Shown here piece by piece: positions 28,652 through 37,469 of a stretch of DNA of 43,574 nt. Below the pieces are notes generated by a model. It saw only the letters and a list, made by a program, of their open reading frames with translations. It was not told where the DNA came from and made no database searches. Every line of letters starts with the position of its first letter. The first letter of the stretch is position 1. Source of the DNA: a virus; the IMG/VR virus record IMGVR_UViG_3300008110_000111, positions 1 through 43,574 of that record. The stretch is one strand, 5' to 3'. The translations under genes were made by a program, and so were the position numbers.

Positions 28652-29096
28652 CCGACAAAAAGGTGCCAGAACTGAAACCAAAGTAAAAGAGTTTTTACGG
28701 GAACATACTCAGTTAAAGTGGGAACGCGTTCCAGGCTCTGGTGCCCTAAATGAAAAACATGGCCTAAAAGGTGACTTATATATTCCGGGCGAAAAGAATA
28801 TATATTGCATAGAAGTAAAAGGCTACGCAGACGATCACCTTACTAGCCATGTATTAACTAGTAAAAGTCCTACGCTTTTAGATTGGTGGCAACAAACACT
28901 ACGAGAAAGTGGTCAAGTTGGTAAACAACCCTTACTATTCTTTAAGTTTGATCGCAGTAAAATATTTGTAGCGTTTGAAAATATACCTAATGACCTATAT
29001 CCTTATGTGTATATAAACAGAGACGAGTATAAGTTTTTTGTTGCACTAGCAGAAGATTGGATAACAAATGAAAATATTGAGTTTATCAAAACCTAG
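28641..29096 (+). CDS. PD-(D/E)XK nuclease, Holliday-junction-resolvase-like
   Basis: 151 residues, GTG start. RQKGARTETKVKEFL, then WERVPGSGALNEKHGLKGDLYIP and NIYCIEVKGYADD give the E...R-PGSG...GD...E-x-K signature of archaeal-type resolvases and related phage nucleases: Asp near 49 and Glu-Val-Lys near 61-63. A likely role is cleaving branched DNA before packaging. It could alternatively be another PD-(D/E)XK endonuclease. Confidence 0.78.
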   Translation: MVDSRQKGARTETKVKEFLREHTQLKWERVPGSGALNEKHGLKGDLYIPGEKNIYCIEVKGYADDHLTSHVLTSKSPTLLDWWQQTLRESGQVGKQPLLFFKFDRSKIFVAFENIPNDLYPYVYINRDEYKFFVALAEDWITNENIEFIKT

Positions 29097-29104
29097 GATT
29101 GCCT

Positions 29105-30115
29105 ATGATTAATAAATTAGTTGGAATTATTCTTGCTACAGCTTCTATTTCAGTTGCAGCTCAAACAATTACAGCAGCAGGAGCTACTTTTCCTTATCCA
29201 ATATACGCTAAATGGGCTGAAGCCTATCAAAAAGAGACTAAAATTGGATTAAATTATCAAAGTATTGGCAGTTCTGGTGGTATTCGTCAAATTAATAATA
29301 AAACAGTAACATTTGGAGCTACAGATGCTCCGGTTAAGGGTGAAGATCTAGATAAGATGGGACAAGTTCAGTTTCCCGCAATTATAGGCGGAACAGTTCC
29401 TATTATTAATCTTGACGGATTTCAACCGGGTGAACTTGTTATTACTGGACCCGTACTGGCTGAAGTGTTTATGGGTACTATAGTAAAGTGGAATGACCCT
29501 AAACTACAGCAACTTAACCAAACTAAAAAACTACCTGACTTAGCTATTACTGTAGTACACAGAGCTGATGGATCGGGAACTACTTTTAATTTTACTGATT
29601 ACTTAAGCGCAGTAAGCCCAGACTGGATGAGTCGTGTAGGGCGTGGCGCAGCAGTAAAGTGGCCTGCTAGTAGCAGTGTAGGTGGCAAAGGTAATGAGGG
29701 TGTAGCGGCTAATGTGCGTAGAGTACGTGGTTCTGTGGGATATGTAGAGTATGCCTATGTTAAGAAAAATAACATGACCTACATGAAACTACAAAACAAG
29801 GACGGTGTGTTTGTTGATCCTGATGATACTACCTTTGCTGCAGCTGCAGCTGGTGCAGATTGGTTTAGCGTACCCGGCATGGGTCTAAGTATTGTTGATC
29901 AACCTGGTAAGAATACTTGGCCAATTAGTACTGCTAGTTTTATTATCATGTACAAAGATCCACAAGATAAAAAATCCAGCCAAGAAGCTATTAAGTTTTT
30001 TGACTGGGCATTTAAACACGGCGCTAAAATGAGCGAAGAACTTGATTATGTACATCTTCCAGAGTCACTACAAGCTCAAATTAGAACCCGTGTTTGGAGT
30101 CAGATTAAGCACTAA
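29105..30115 (+). CDS. pstS: PstS phosphate-binding periplasmic protein
   Basis: 336 residues from the ATG at 29105 (AGGA 6 nt upstream; a TTG two codons earlier is less likely). A signal peptide ends near ISVAAQ (residue 20). Phosphate-binding elements: ITAAGATFPYPIYAKW, YQSIGSSGGIRQI, FGATDAPV, VVHRADGSGTTFNFTDYL and GSVGYVEYAYV. Such host-derived genes are known in marine phages, where they may raise phosphate uptake by the host PstCAB transporter. Unusually it lies inside a DNA replication operon. Confidence 0.94.
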   Translation: MINKLVGIILATASISVAAQTITAAGATFPYPIYAKWAEAYQKETKIGLNYQSIGSSGGIRQINNKTVTFGATDAPVKGEDLDKMGQVQFPAIIGGTVPIINLDGFQPGELVITGPVLAEVFMGTIVKWNDPKLQQLNQTKKLPDLAITVVHRADGSGTTFNFTDYLSAVSPDWMSRVGRGAAVKWPASSSVGGKGNEGVAANVRRVRGSVGYVEYAYVKKNNMTYMKLQNKDGVFVDPDDTTFAAAAAGADWFSVPGMGLSIVDQPGKNTWPISTASFIIMYKDPQDKKSSQEAIKFFDWAFKHGAKMSEELDYVHLPESLQAQIRTRVWSQIKH

Positions 30116-30117
30116 AT

Positions 30118-30960
30118 ATGAGTAAATCATTTCAACAAGTAAGCGAACTAGAAAATACCTTAATGGTAGTTGATGCCTTAAACTTAGCATTTCGCTGGAA
30201 ACACAATGGCGCAACAGACTTTTATGAAGATTACCTGCGTACGGTAGATAGTCTTAAAAAGAGTTATAAAGCTCGTTGGGTTATTATAGCTGCGGATCAA
30301 GGTTCAAGCAGCTATCGTAAACAGATTTATCCTGAATATAAGCAAAACCGAAAAGATAAATTTGCTGAACAAACTGAAGCGGAACGTGCAGCCTTTGAGC
30401 GATTTTTTGAAGACTACCAGCACACACTAGACTGGATTCGTACTCAGACTACATACCCGGTTGTTCAGTTTCCACAAACTGAGGCTGATGATATAGCTGC
30501 CTACATAACTCAACAAGTCAAAAATTATCCCGTTACCCATACTTGGCTAATCAGTAGCGATAAAGACTGGGACTTATTAGTGGGTGAAGATACTAGCAGA
30601 TTTAGTTATGTAACACGCAAAGAAGTTACAGCTAATAACTGGCATACCCACTACGACTTTACACAAGATCAATACATTAGTATTAAATGCCTAATGGGTG
30701 ATACTGGAGATAATGTGCGCGGTGTAGAAGGCATTGGTCCTAAACGTGCTCATCAACTTGTGGAAGAATGGGGCACTGCTCTTGACATAGTTGCAAATCT
30801 ACCTATCTCCAGCAAACTAAAATACGTTAAAACACTCAATGATAGTGCAGATACTATAATGCTAAACTATCAACTTATGGACTTAGTTACATACTGTGCA
30901 GATGCACTAGGTTCTAATACACAACAAATAGACACTATCCTACAAGAGTATATTAAATGA
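30118..30960 (+). CDS. 5'-3' exonuclease / flap endonuclease (RNase H-like role)
   Basis: 280 residues. FEN family motifs: LMVVDALNLAFRWKH (about 15), WVIIAADQGSSSYRK (about 59-73), YKQNRKDKF, TEADDIAAYI (about 120), LISSDKDWDLLV (about 145) and the HhH region CLMGDTGDNVRGVEGIGPKRA (about 190-210). It removes RNA primers and flaps; equivalents are T4 RNase H and T5 exonuclease. The stop overlaps the dUTPase start (ATGA). Confidence 0.92.
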   Translation: MSKSFQQVSELENTLMVVDALNLAFRWKHNGATDFYEDYLRTVDSLKKSYKARWVIIAADQGSSSYRKQIYPEYKQNRKDKFAEQTEAERAAFERFFEDYQHTLDWIRTQTTYPVVQFPQTEADDIAAYITQQVKNYPVTHTWLISSDKDWDLLVGEDTSRFSYVTRKEVTANNWHTHYDFTQDQYISIKCLMGDTGDNVRGVEGIGPKRAHQLVEEWGTALDIVANLPISSKLKYVKTLNDSADTIMLNYQLMDLVTYCADALGSNTQQIDTILQEYIK

Positions 30961-31436
30961 TAAACGGCGCAACAGTAACAGGAACAACTAATATAGCAGG
31001 GTTTTATAGTAGTACACTTAATATTCAATGTTTACGACTAACGGCAGATGCAGAATTACCTAAACGTCAGCATCCCACAGACGCAGGAGCAGACCTGTGC
31101 TGCATAGAAACTATAGATCTGTATCCTGAAGAAACCAAAGCTGTTGGTACAGGTATAGCAGTCAAAATTCCGATGGGCTTTGTCGGGTTAATCTTTAACA
31201 GATCCAGTCAAGGAAAAAGGGGAATCATACTGCCTAATAGCGTAGGCGTTATAGACAGTGATTACCGTGGCGAACTAAAAGTTCTACTAAAAAATATTTC
31301 AGGTGATAAGTATAAAATTTCACAAGGCGACAGAATTGCTCAACTAGTAATAGTACCAATTCAATTAGCTACATTTACAGACTGCTGGAATGATACCCAA
31401 CGAGGTACAGGCGGATTTGGCAGCACAGGAACATAG
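30957..31436 (+). CDS. dut: dUTPase (trimeric Dut family)
   Basis: 159 residues with the five conserved motifs: TDAGADLCC, PMGFVGLIFNRSSQGKRGI, VGVIDSDYRGELKVLL, GDRIAQLVIVP and the C-terminal GTGGFGSTGT arm. It converts dUTP to dUMP and pyrophosphate, which prevents uracil incorporation and supplies dTMP synthesis. About 25 residues longer at the N-terminus than a minimal Dut; an internal start is possible. Confidence 0.93.
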   Translation: MINGATVTGTTNIAGFYSSTLNIQCLRLTADAELPKRQHPTDAGADLCCIETIDLYPEETKAVGTGIAVKIPMGFVGLIFNRSSQGKRGIILPNSVGVIDSDYRGELKVLLKNISGDKYKISQGDRIAQLVIVPIQLATFTDCWNDTQRGTGGFGSTGT

Positions 31437-31445
31437 AGGAGTAAC

Positions 31446-33407
31446 ATGACAAGCACACGAGCACAAGTAATTACAAGACGAACTTATAATAGACCCATCA
31501 GTGATGATGGCAAACAATTTGAAACTTGGCAGGATACAGTTAGCCGAGTAATCTCACACCAAGCTTGGTTGTGGGAACGTGCCGCTGATAGACAGCTCCT
31601 ACCCAATGAGTACGCAGAACTAAATCGCCTAGAACAGCTTATGCTTGAGCGTAAGGTTTCTATGAGTGGTCGTACCCTATGGTTAGGCGGCACACAGGTA
31701 GCTAAAAATCGTGAAGCGTCACAGTTTAATTGTAGCTTTACAGAAGTAGAAACTGTGTACGATGTAGTAGATGTTCTATGGCTTTTACTACAAGGTTGCG
31801 GCGTAGGCTTTAAGCCTATTATAGGCACGCTAAATGGATTCTCAAAACCTATTCAGAATATTGAAGTAGTCAGATCACAACGTACTGAAAAGGGCGGCTG
31901 TGAGCACAATGTAGAAACTTGGGACCCACAAACAAAAACTTGGCGTATTCAGGTTGGCGATAGTGCAGAAGCATGGGCTAAGAGCATTGGTAAGCTAATG
32001 GCAGGAAAATATCCTGCTGATACTCTTGTCCTAGATTTCTCCCAACTGCGTCCTGCTGGTGAAAGGTTAAAAGGCTATGGATGGATTAGTTCGGGTGACT
32101 CGGCTATCAGTACTGCTTATGTTGCTATCGCCCGTATCCTTAATGGACGGGCAGATTCACTACTCACCAGAATGGATATCATGGATATTGTTAATTGGCT
32201 TGGTACCATTCTGTCTAGTCGCCGAAGTGCTGAGATTGCGCTTTTTGACTATGGCCAACCGGAATGGCAAGAATTTGCAGTAGCTAAAAAAGACTGGTGG
32301 TTGCATGGCAATGCACATCGTCAGCAGTCGAACAATAGCCTAGTGTTTAATGAGAAACCTACCTACGAGCAGCTAAGCGAAATCTTTGCAATCATGCAAG
32401 AAGCTGGCGGGTCGGAGCCAGGGTTTATTAATGCACAAGAAGCACGTCGTCGTGCACCTTGGTATAAAGGAGCAAATCCTTGTGTTGAGATTTTACTCGG
32501 AAACAAATCGTTCTGTAATCTTACAGAAACAGATATTGGAAAGTTTAAGGGCAATACCGCAGGACTTCACGAAGCTATACGGCTTGCCGCCCGAGCTAAC
32601 TATCGTCAAACCTGTGTTAACCTCAAAGACGGTATACTCCAAGAAGCATGGCATCTCAACAATTACTTCTTGCGACTGTGTGGTGTAGGCCTAACTGGTA
32701 TTGCTAAGCGTCCAGACATGACTGGATATGATTACGAATACCTAAAACGTACAGCCACTAGTGCAGCAATTGGTATGGCGGATGAGCTAGGCTTGCCTCG
32801 TCCTAAAAACATTACTTGTGTTAAGCCATCGGGCACACTAAGTAAAATTATGGATACAACTGAGGGAGTACATAAACCTCTAGGCAAGTACATTTTCAAC
32901 AATGTACAGTTTAGCAAGTACGATCCAGTTGTAGATAAGCTGCGTGAAGCAAACTACCGAGTATTTAATCATCCCACAGATGATACTGGTGTGTTAGTAA
33001 CCTTTCCTGTAGAATGGTCGGATGTTCCATTCCACAAACAAGATGGCAAAGAAGTTAACCTAGAAACTGCTATTGATCAGCTAGAGCGTTATAAACTAAT
33101 TCAGACTAGTTGGACTCAGCAAAATACGTCAGTAACTATTAGCTACGAGCCACATGAAGTTTCAGAAATTGTGGATTGGCTAATGAATAATTGGGACTGC
33201 TATGTTGGGGTTTCATTTATTTATAGAAGTGATCCTACAAAAACAGCCAAAGATCTTGGCTACTTATATCTACCACAAGAAGTTGTCGACGAATATACGT
33301 TTCGCACATATATTCAAGACCTAAAAGCCGTCAATATAGATAGTGCCAATAGTTTTGATGCAATCTTAGATGACGAATGTTTAACCGGCGCATGCCCAGT
33401 GAAATAA
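31446..33407 (+). CDS. nrdJ: Adenosylcobalamin-dependent (class II) ribonucleotide reductase
   Basis: 653 residues; AGGAG lies 6 nt before the ATG. Active-site elements: FNCSFTEV (first redox Cys, about 96), NPCVEILLGNKSFCNLTE (thiyl-radical Cys and catalytic Glu, then second redox Cys), CVKPSGTLSKIMDTTEGVH, and C-terminal CLTGACPVK, the shuttle Cys pair as in Lactobacillus leichmannii RTPR. The enzyme makes deoxynucleotides without oxygen but requires vitamin B12 from the host. No intein or truncation is seen. Confidence 0.94.
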   Translation: MTSTRAQVITRRTYNRPISDDGKQFETWQDTVSRVISHQAWLWERAADRQLLPNEYAELNRLEQLMLERKVSMSGRTLWLGGTQVAKNREASQFNCSFTEVETVYDVVDVLWLLLQGCGVGFKPIIGTLNGFSKPIQNIEVVRSQRTEKGGCEHNVETWDPQTKTWRIQVGDSAEAWAKSIGKLMAGKYPADTLVLDFSQLRPAGERLKGYGWISSGDSAISTAYVAIARILNGRADSLLTRMDIMDIVNWLGTILSSRRSAEIALFDYGQPEWQEFAVAKKDWWLHGNAHRQQSNNSLVFNEKPTYEQLSEIFAIMQEAGGSEPGFINAQEARRRAPWYKGANPCVEILLGNKSFCNLTETDIGKFKGNTAGLHEAIRLAARANYRQTCVNLKDGILQEAWHLNNYFLRLCGVGLTGIAKRPDMTGYDYEYLKRTATSAAIGMADELGLPRPKNITCVKPSGTLSKIMDTTEGVHKPLGKYIFNNVQFSKYDPVVDKLREANYRVFNHPTDDTGVLVTFPVEWSDVPFHKQDGKEVNLETAIDQLERYKLIQTSWTQQNTSVTISYEPHEVSEIVDWLMNNWDCYVGVSFIYRSDPTKTAKDLGYLYLPQEVVDEYTFRTYIQDLKAVNIDSANSFDAILDDECLTGACPVK

Positions 33408-33409
33408 TT

Positions 33410-33583
33410 ATGAACGAACCTACACTAACTTTTACAGATCTTACTATTCAAGAAGCTAATGCAATCCTAGCAGGCCTACAAGAACTACCTGCTAAAATTA
33501 GCAATCCACTAACCCAAAAACTTCAGCAACAGGCTCAGCAACAACTACAGCCTCCTGCCGAAGCTCCAGCAGCAGCTGAATAA
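33410..33583 (+). CDS. Small protein closing the replication operon
   Basis: 57 residues from the ATG at 33410, 2 nt after the reductase stop. TLTFTDLTIQEANAILAGLQELPAKISNPL is followed by a Gln- and Pro/Ala-rich tail (QQQAQQQLQPPAEAPAAAE). Proteins with this EAN-IL-GLQELP core are common in T4-like phages and tailing variants differ; function unknown. Confidence 0.7.
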   Translation: MNEPTLTFTDLTIQEANAILAGLQELPAKISNPLTQKLQQQAQQQLQPPAEAPAAAE

Positions 33584-33618
33584 AAAAGCCCCGTTACTTT
33601 ACAGTAACGGGGCTTTTT
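33584..33618. terminator. Bidirectional intrinsic terminator between convergent operons
   Basis: AAAA then GCCCCGTTAC (33588-33597), 6-nt loop, GTAACGGGGC (33604-33613), TTTTT (33614-33618). The A-run on one side and the T-run on the other make it work for the plus-strand replication operon and for the minus-strand lysis/tail operon that meets it here. Confidence 0.95.
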
Positions 33619-33619
33619 G

Positions 33620-34270
33620 TTATCTGGGTGAATCGTCAGTGTCTTGGTCACTGTCCTCGTCGTCCATGTCCTCTGAACTATCTTCATCGCTATCATATAG
33701 TGTACTAACTATTTCTACTAGTATATCTCGATAAGGTTGGTCTACGTCTGGTAAGTCTTGTAGGTATACATCAACATGACCATTACGTAGTAATTCTGCA
33801 TGGTACATAAACTGACCAAAAGCTTCTACTTCTTCTCCAATGTTTTGGTTAGCATAGTCTTCAATTGCTTGGGCAACAATGTCCAAGTATTCTTGTTTTA
33901 CATATGCTTTTACTGTTAGGCTTAATAGTTTAAGAGCTTTGCCTTCACGTTCACGCATAATCTGGTTGCGTTTAGCACTACTCCACGAATAACCACCATC
34001 ACCGCCCCAGAGATCCCAAGCTACACGACCTTTACTAGGAAATCCTTCTTCACCGCTACGAAAACCTGTAGCCTTTTTGTCTACTTCATGTCTGGAGAAA
34101 AAACTGTACATTCGTAGCACAGTAGAAGCACTTAGTGGCTCTCTGTCTTTTAATTGATTAGCTCTGGCTAAACCTACTAGGGTACCACCAGGCTTACCTT
34201 CGTCTTTCCACTTTAGGGCACGACGAGCTGCCGATGCCATACCACTAGTGGGTTTGTAAGTTTTTGCCAT
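33620..34270 (-). CDS. Conserved phage protein with acidic C-terminal tail
   Basis: 216 residues; AAGGA lies 7 nt before the ATG. MAKTYKPTSGMASAARRALKWK, then VGLARANQLK, STVLRMYSFFSRHEVDKKA and GRVAWDLWGGDGG form a pattern common to many phages, usually unnamed. The last 30 residues are almost all Asp/Glu/Ser. The basic head and acidic tail suggest a DNA- or virion-interacting protein. Last gene of the minus-strand operon. Confidence 0.78.
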   Translation of the reverse strand: MAKTYKPTSGMASAARRALKWKDEGKPGGTLVGLARANQLKDREPLSASTVLRMYSFFSRHEVDKKATGFRSGEEGFPSKGRVAWDLWGGDGGYSWSSAKRNQIMREREGKALKLLSLTVKAYVKQEYLDIVAQAIEDYANQNIGEEVEAFGQFMYHAELLRNGHVDVYLQDLPDVDQPYRDILVEIVSTLYDSDEDSSEDMDDEDSDQDTDDSPR

Positions 34271-34271
34271 T

Positions 34272-34961
34272 TTAATCCTTATATGCTAAAATTATTTGTT
34301 TACACATTTTACTACGTACTATGTCTTGATCTAAAAATCTAATTACTTCAATACCTTCGATACCTTCTAGCCGTTTTATAGCATCTTCTAGGCCTGAATT
34401 ATTTAGATCTCGCTGGTCTGGATCACCGCTTAAAATTACTTTACAATTTTTACCTATGCGTGATAAGAGCATTTTTAGTTCAGTTTTAGTTAAGTTTTGT
34501 GCTTCATCGACTAAAACTATTGCATTATCAAATGTTGCTCCACGCATAAATCCTATAGGTCGGGGTTCTATATCTTTATTTTTAAGTGCATATTCATAGA
34601 ATCCTTTACCTAAAGATCGTTGAAACACGTTATCAAATGGTTCTAAGTATGGAGCATACTTTTCCTCTAATTCACCTGGTAAAAATCCTAACCCGCGGCC
34701 AGTTTCTACATTAGGCCTGGTTAATATAATTTTATTTATGCGTCTATGAAAAAGCTCTCCTGCAGCATAGCTAGCAGCTACAAATGTTTTACCTGTACCT
34801 GCACTGCCTACTCCAAAAACTACCTCATTTTGTTTTATAGCACTTAAATATTGTTCTTGTATAAAATTAAGAGGTTTTACATCTCTAAATCCATACTCAA
34901 TTGGGTTTGATTGAGTATTGGTTTGTTGTTTACGAGCTTTTTTACCTGATCTAGTTGCCAT
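34272..34961 (-). CDS. phoH: PhoH-like ATPase
   Basis: 229 residues. Walker A FGVGSAGTGKTFVAASYA (about 50-67), IILTRPNVETGRGLGFLPGE (about 78-97), Walker B IVLVDEAQNLT (about 146-156) and ILSGDPDQRDL (about 176-186). This is the core PhoH domain frequent in aquatic phages. It hydrolyses ATP; its physiological role in infection is unsettled. The name comes from the host phosphate regulon, but the sequence shows no Pho box here. Confidence 0.92.
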   Translation of the reverse strand: MATRSGKKARKQQTNTQSNPIEYGFRDVKPLNFIQEQYLSAIKQNEVVFGVGSAGTGKTFVAASYAAGELFHRRINKIILTRPNVETGRGLGFLPGELEEKYAPYLEPFDNVFQRSLGKGFYEYALKNKDIEPRPIGFMRGATFDNAIVLVDEAQNLTKTELKMLLSRIGKNCKVILSGDPDQRDLNNSGLEDAIKRLEGIEGIEVIRFLDQDIVRSKMCKQIILAYKD

Positions 34962-35001
34962 TGATTCGACCCTGTTAAGAAGTTAAAATTAAACACTTGG
35001 A

Positions 35002-35199
35002 TTACTTTTTTGTGTCTGGTTTTACCTCACTAGGCTTTTGCGCACTCTCTAGCTTCTTGTGCACTTTTATTGTTTTGCAGACTTCTTTTTCTTTGCCTTG
35101 GCTATCTTTTTGCACCTCACAAACCCGTTTAGTTTCGGGTTCTGCTGTGACATAACCTGTACCAGATAAGGCAATTAACGCGGCTAAAATATATTTCAT
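35002..35199 (-). CDS. Small secreted protein with two Cys
   Basis: 65 residues; AAGGA lies upstream. A signal peptide (MKYILAALIALSGTGYVTAE) is followed by a Lys/Glu-rich mature part with Cys27 and Cys41 that could form a disulfide. Unknown function; position next to lysis genes suggests an envelope role. Confidence 0.65.
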   Translation of the reverse strand: MKYILAALIALSGTGYVTAEPETKRVCEVQKDSQGKEKEVCKTIKVHKKLESAQKPSEVKPDTKK

Positions 35200-35201
35200 A
35201 G

Positions 35202-35420
35202 CTAGTCCTTTTTGGGTGGGCTAAACTTTTCAGTAACAATTACACCTAAACCTACTAATACTATATACATCATACTATCGTATAATGTTCCGTCTATCTT
35301 ATAACCAAAAAATAAATTAGCTACAAAACCTAGGCTACATAGCATAAAAGCTAAAAATGTTATTACACGTTTACTACTTAGGCTGCCATCTACTCCATCT
35401 TGTAGTAGTGATTTAAGCAT
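35202..35420 (-). CDS. Two-pass membrane protein, holin candidate
   Basis: 72 residues; GGAG lies upstream. Two hydrophobic segments at about 20-39 (ITFLAFMLCSLGFVANLFFG) and 49-64 (MMYIVLVGLGVIVTEK) with a charged C-terminus (KFSPPKKD), the usual shape of a class II holin. It lies in a lysis gene block. Either this or the next protein may be the holin. Confidence 0.6.
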   Translation of the reverse strand: MLKSLLQDGVDGSLSSKRVITFLAFMLCSLGFVANLFFGYKIDGTLYDSMMYIVLVGLGVIVTEKFSPPKKD

Positions 35421-35864
35421 TTAAATCTCCGGTTGTGGTGCTTGTGGAGGCTTAGGTTTTCCACCATATCCTGCTTCTGGCTGACCACTAGCAAACAGTA
35501 CTGGCTCTTGTCTGACGTGCTGCGGTTTAGGTTCTGGTGTACGTATAGCCTCAATAGTAGTTTTAAATCCTTCTTGTTGCTGTTTTTGTGCTTGAAGCAT
35601 TACTTCTTGATCTTCTTTTTTAGCTCCTGCAAGCATAATACCACTAAGTGTACCAGTTAAAAATGTTGCTATAGGTACAATAAGTTCAAAGAACTTTTGA
35701 TCGATTGGACTCATAGCATTAAGTGGCTGTGTAACAAATATTATAGAGTAGAGAACTACAAATACAATGCCTGTTAGTGTAAGTGCTAAACAAACTCCTA
35801 TAAAGAATTTAAGTCTAGCCATTAGTTGTTCTTCGGTATAAATTAAAGTCTCCTTATTTTGCAC
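35421..35864 (-). CDS. Two-pass membrane protein with Pro-rich tail, holin candidate
   Basis: 147 residues, GTG start preceded by an ideal AAGGAGGAG ribosome binding site. Transmembrane segments at about 18-40 (FFIGVCLALTLTGIVFVVLY) and 62-80 (FELIVPIATFLTGTLSGIML). The C-terminal half is a Gln/Lys helix then a Pro-rich cytoplasmic tail. Similar proteins occur in T4-like aquatic phages. Holin or antiholin function is inferred from position. Confidence 0.65.
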   Translation of the reverse strand: MQNKETLIYTEEQLMARLKFFIGVCLALTLTGIVFVVLYSIIFVTQPLNAMSPIDQKFFELIVPIATFLTGTLSGIMLAGAKKEDQEVMLQAQKQQQEGFKTTIEAIRTPEPKPQHVRQEPVLFASGQPEAGYGGKPKPPQAPQPEI

Positions 35865-36144
35865 CTTTAGCTCCTCCTTTATCTGGTTGACACTGTTGGC
35901 AAGTTTGACCTATCGGTTCAACTCTAGTCTCTGGCGGCCCTAGTCTAGGATCTCGTTGTCCTTTAAATATATGCTCTGGACAAGTACGAGTAACGTCGCA
36001 TAGTGGTTTCTGACACTGCTTAGTTTCCCAGTTTTGAGGATCTTGACAAGGATATCTAAACCTATCGCTACCAAAAGCAGCTAAGGCAACAGGTAGTGCA
36101 AGTAAAATTAACAAGAATAGAAATAGTTTTTTATCACTAATCAC
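35854..36144 (-). CDS. Small Cys-rich secreted protein
   Basis: 96 residues: signal sequence KKLFLFLLILLALPVALAAF, then six Cys in pairs (YPCQDPQNWETKQCQKPLC, TRTCPEH, TCQQCQP). Disulfide-bonded periplasmic protein is likely; function unknown. It overlaps the next gene by 11 nt. Confidence 0.65.
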   Translation of the reverse strand: MISDKKLFLFLLILLALPVALAAFGSDRFRYPCQDPQNWETKQCQKPLCDVTRTCPEHIFKGQRDPRLGPPETRVEPIGQTCQQCQPDKGGAKGAK

Positions 36145-36146
36145 CG

Positions 36147-36770
36147 TTAGCCTCCTAGTATGTGTAAGGCGTGCTCGTAGTGTTTTTTACGATCTTCTAT
36201 GCCTATTGTACCACCATTAATTCGTTTTGTCAAGGTTAAAATATCCCCTTGGTCTGCCCAACGATTTAAGCTATTAGTTTCCCAAAACCAGCACGCACTT
36301 TGAGCAGCTCCTTCAAAGGTTTCTAGGTAATCTGCTGCTTCTTCTGGTTTGATTTCTATGCTGTGAGCAAACCAAGTATAATTGTCTTTACCAGTTAGCT
36401 GAATAAGTCCACGACCACGATATCTCCACCCATCACCTGAAGCCTCATCACTATTACCCATACGATTAGCATATACTCGGTTAGCTATTGCCTCTTGCTT
36501 ATTAGGTTTACCAGCATACTGTTGTGCTAATTCATCCGTAGGAAAGTATTTTGGAAATACCTTGCGTAGACTTTGCCAACGATAGTTAAGATTTTCTTGT
36601 AAGACTGTAAACTCAGCTGATTCATGAGCACACTGTGCAATCCAAGCTGCTTGACGTAGTGGAGTGTTAATCTCATAATCAGGAAATAGCTGATTAATAA
36701 CTTGTAACCAATAACTTGTATATTTATTTCGTGGTATTAATTTTTGTAATTGTTCTAGGGTTAAGGTCAT
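36147..36770 (-). CDS. Endolysin, glycoside hydrolase family 19 (chitinase-like lysozyme)
   Basis: 207 residues. WIAQCAHESAEFTVLQENLNY carries the catalytic Glu (near residue 51), YRGRGLIQLTGKDNYTWF (about 117-134) is the family signature, and CWFWETNSLNRWAD and TKRINGG follow. GH19 endolysins cleave the peptidoglycan glycan backbone. There is no signal peptide, so it needs a holin. Its start overlaps the upstream spanin stop by 4 nt. Confidence 0.9.
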   Translation of the reverse strand: MTLTLEQLQKLIPRNKYTSYWLQVINQLFPDYEINTPLRQAAWIAQCAHESAEFTVLQENLNYRWQSLRKVFPKYFPTDELAQQYAGKPNKQEAIANRVYANRMGNSDEASGDGWRYRGRGLIQLTGKDNYTWFAHSIEIKPEEAADYLETFEGAAQSACWFWETNSLNRWADQGDILTLTKRINGGTIGIEDRKKHYEHALHILGG

Positions 36771-37030
36771 TTTACATCCTCAAATAATTTACGTTGAGTT
36801 TTGTACCACTCCTGCCACATACTGGACTTTAAGCTACAATCATGGTAAAGGTGATAATTTTCTGTAACCGTTTTAGCTACATCACTAAGTTTAGCATTTT
36901 GTTCTAGTGGTTTTAATGATTTACAAGGTTCTAGTAATATCTGTGGTGCTTCTGGAAACTTAGGTTTTAGCGGAACAGAAGTGCTACAACCTACTAACGC
37001 CAGTGATAATGCTATTACTATCGATTTCAT
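36767..37030 (-). CDS. Outer-membrane lipoprotein, Rz1/o-spanin-like
   Basis: 87 residues: signal plus lipobox MKSIVIALSLALVGCSTS with the lipid-modified Cys at 15, then a Pro-rich stretch (PLKPKFPEAPQILLEPC) and a helical C-terminus. The shape and position between the inner-membrane coiled-coil protein and the endolysin fit an o-spanin. Starts and stops overlap both neighbours (ATGA type). Confidence 0.75.
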   Translation of the reverse strand: MKSIVIALSLALVGCSTSVPLKPKFPEAPQILLEPCKSLKPLEQNAKLSDVAKTVTENYHLYHDCSLKSSMWQEWYKTQRKLFEDVK

Positions 37031-37461
37031 TGTATTTTTTCCGCCGCACGATTATGTGCGTCTACAAATGGTTGTGGAATTTCACACTTAGTATCATACT
37101 TAACTACTTCTCGGTCAACATACTGTACTATATTTTGACCGCGTTCGCGTACTATTTTCTGTTGCACAACTACTTTTTCTACTATCTTAATATTTTCTTT
37201 TGCTGCCTCAGCTTCAGCTTGTGCTAGTTTAACTTCTAGTTCTTTTATCCTAGCCTGCCAAGCACGTTCATTAGCTATAGATCCTAGCATATAAACTCCG
37301 ATAACTACAAGTATAATAGACCCAATTTGTAGTGGAGTTTTGTACACATGAATTATGGGTAGTGGAATAAACTTAAGTAGGTAAGTTATCACTAGTCCAA
37401 CTAATCCTAAGGCTAGTACCACATAAAATAGCCACCAAGGCAGCCATTGAAGAATCCACAT
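37027..37461 (-). CDS. Inner-membrane coiled-coil protein, Rz/i-spanin-like
   Basis: 144 residues from the ATG at 37461, which has AGGAG 5-6 nt upstream; an ATG at 37476 has no proper site. Two membrane segments (about 8-30 and 47-64) are followed by a coiled coil (RIKELEVKLAQAEAEAAKEN), a conserved YVDREVVKYDTKCEIP and a periplasmic or cytoplasmic tail. The family accompanies lysis genes in T4-like phages. Two membrane segments instead of one make the i-spanin call tentative. Confidence 0.65.
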   Translation of the reverse strand: MWILQWLPWWLFYVVLALGLVGLVITYLLKFIPLPIIHVYKTPLQIGSIILVVIGVYMLGSIANERAWQARIKELEVKLAQAEAEAAKENIKIVEKVVVQQKIVRERGQNIVQYVDREVVKYDTKCEIPQPFVDAHNRAAEKIQ

Positions 37462-37469
37462 TGCGTCTC

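Noticed and set aside
37312-37320. TATAAT on the plus strand as a promoter
   Set aside because: It lies within a minus-strand coding region with no -35 at the proper distance.
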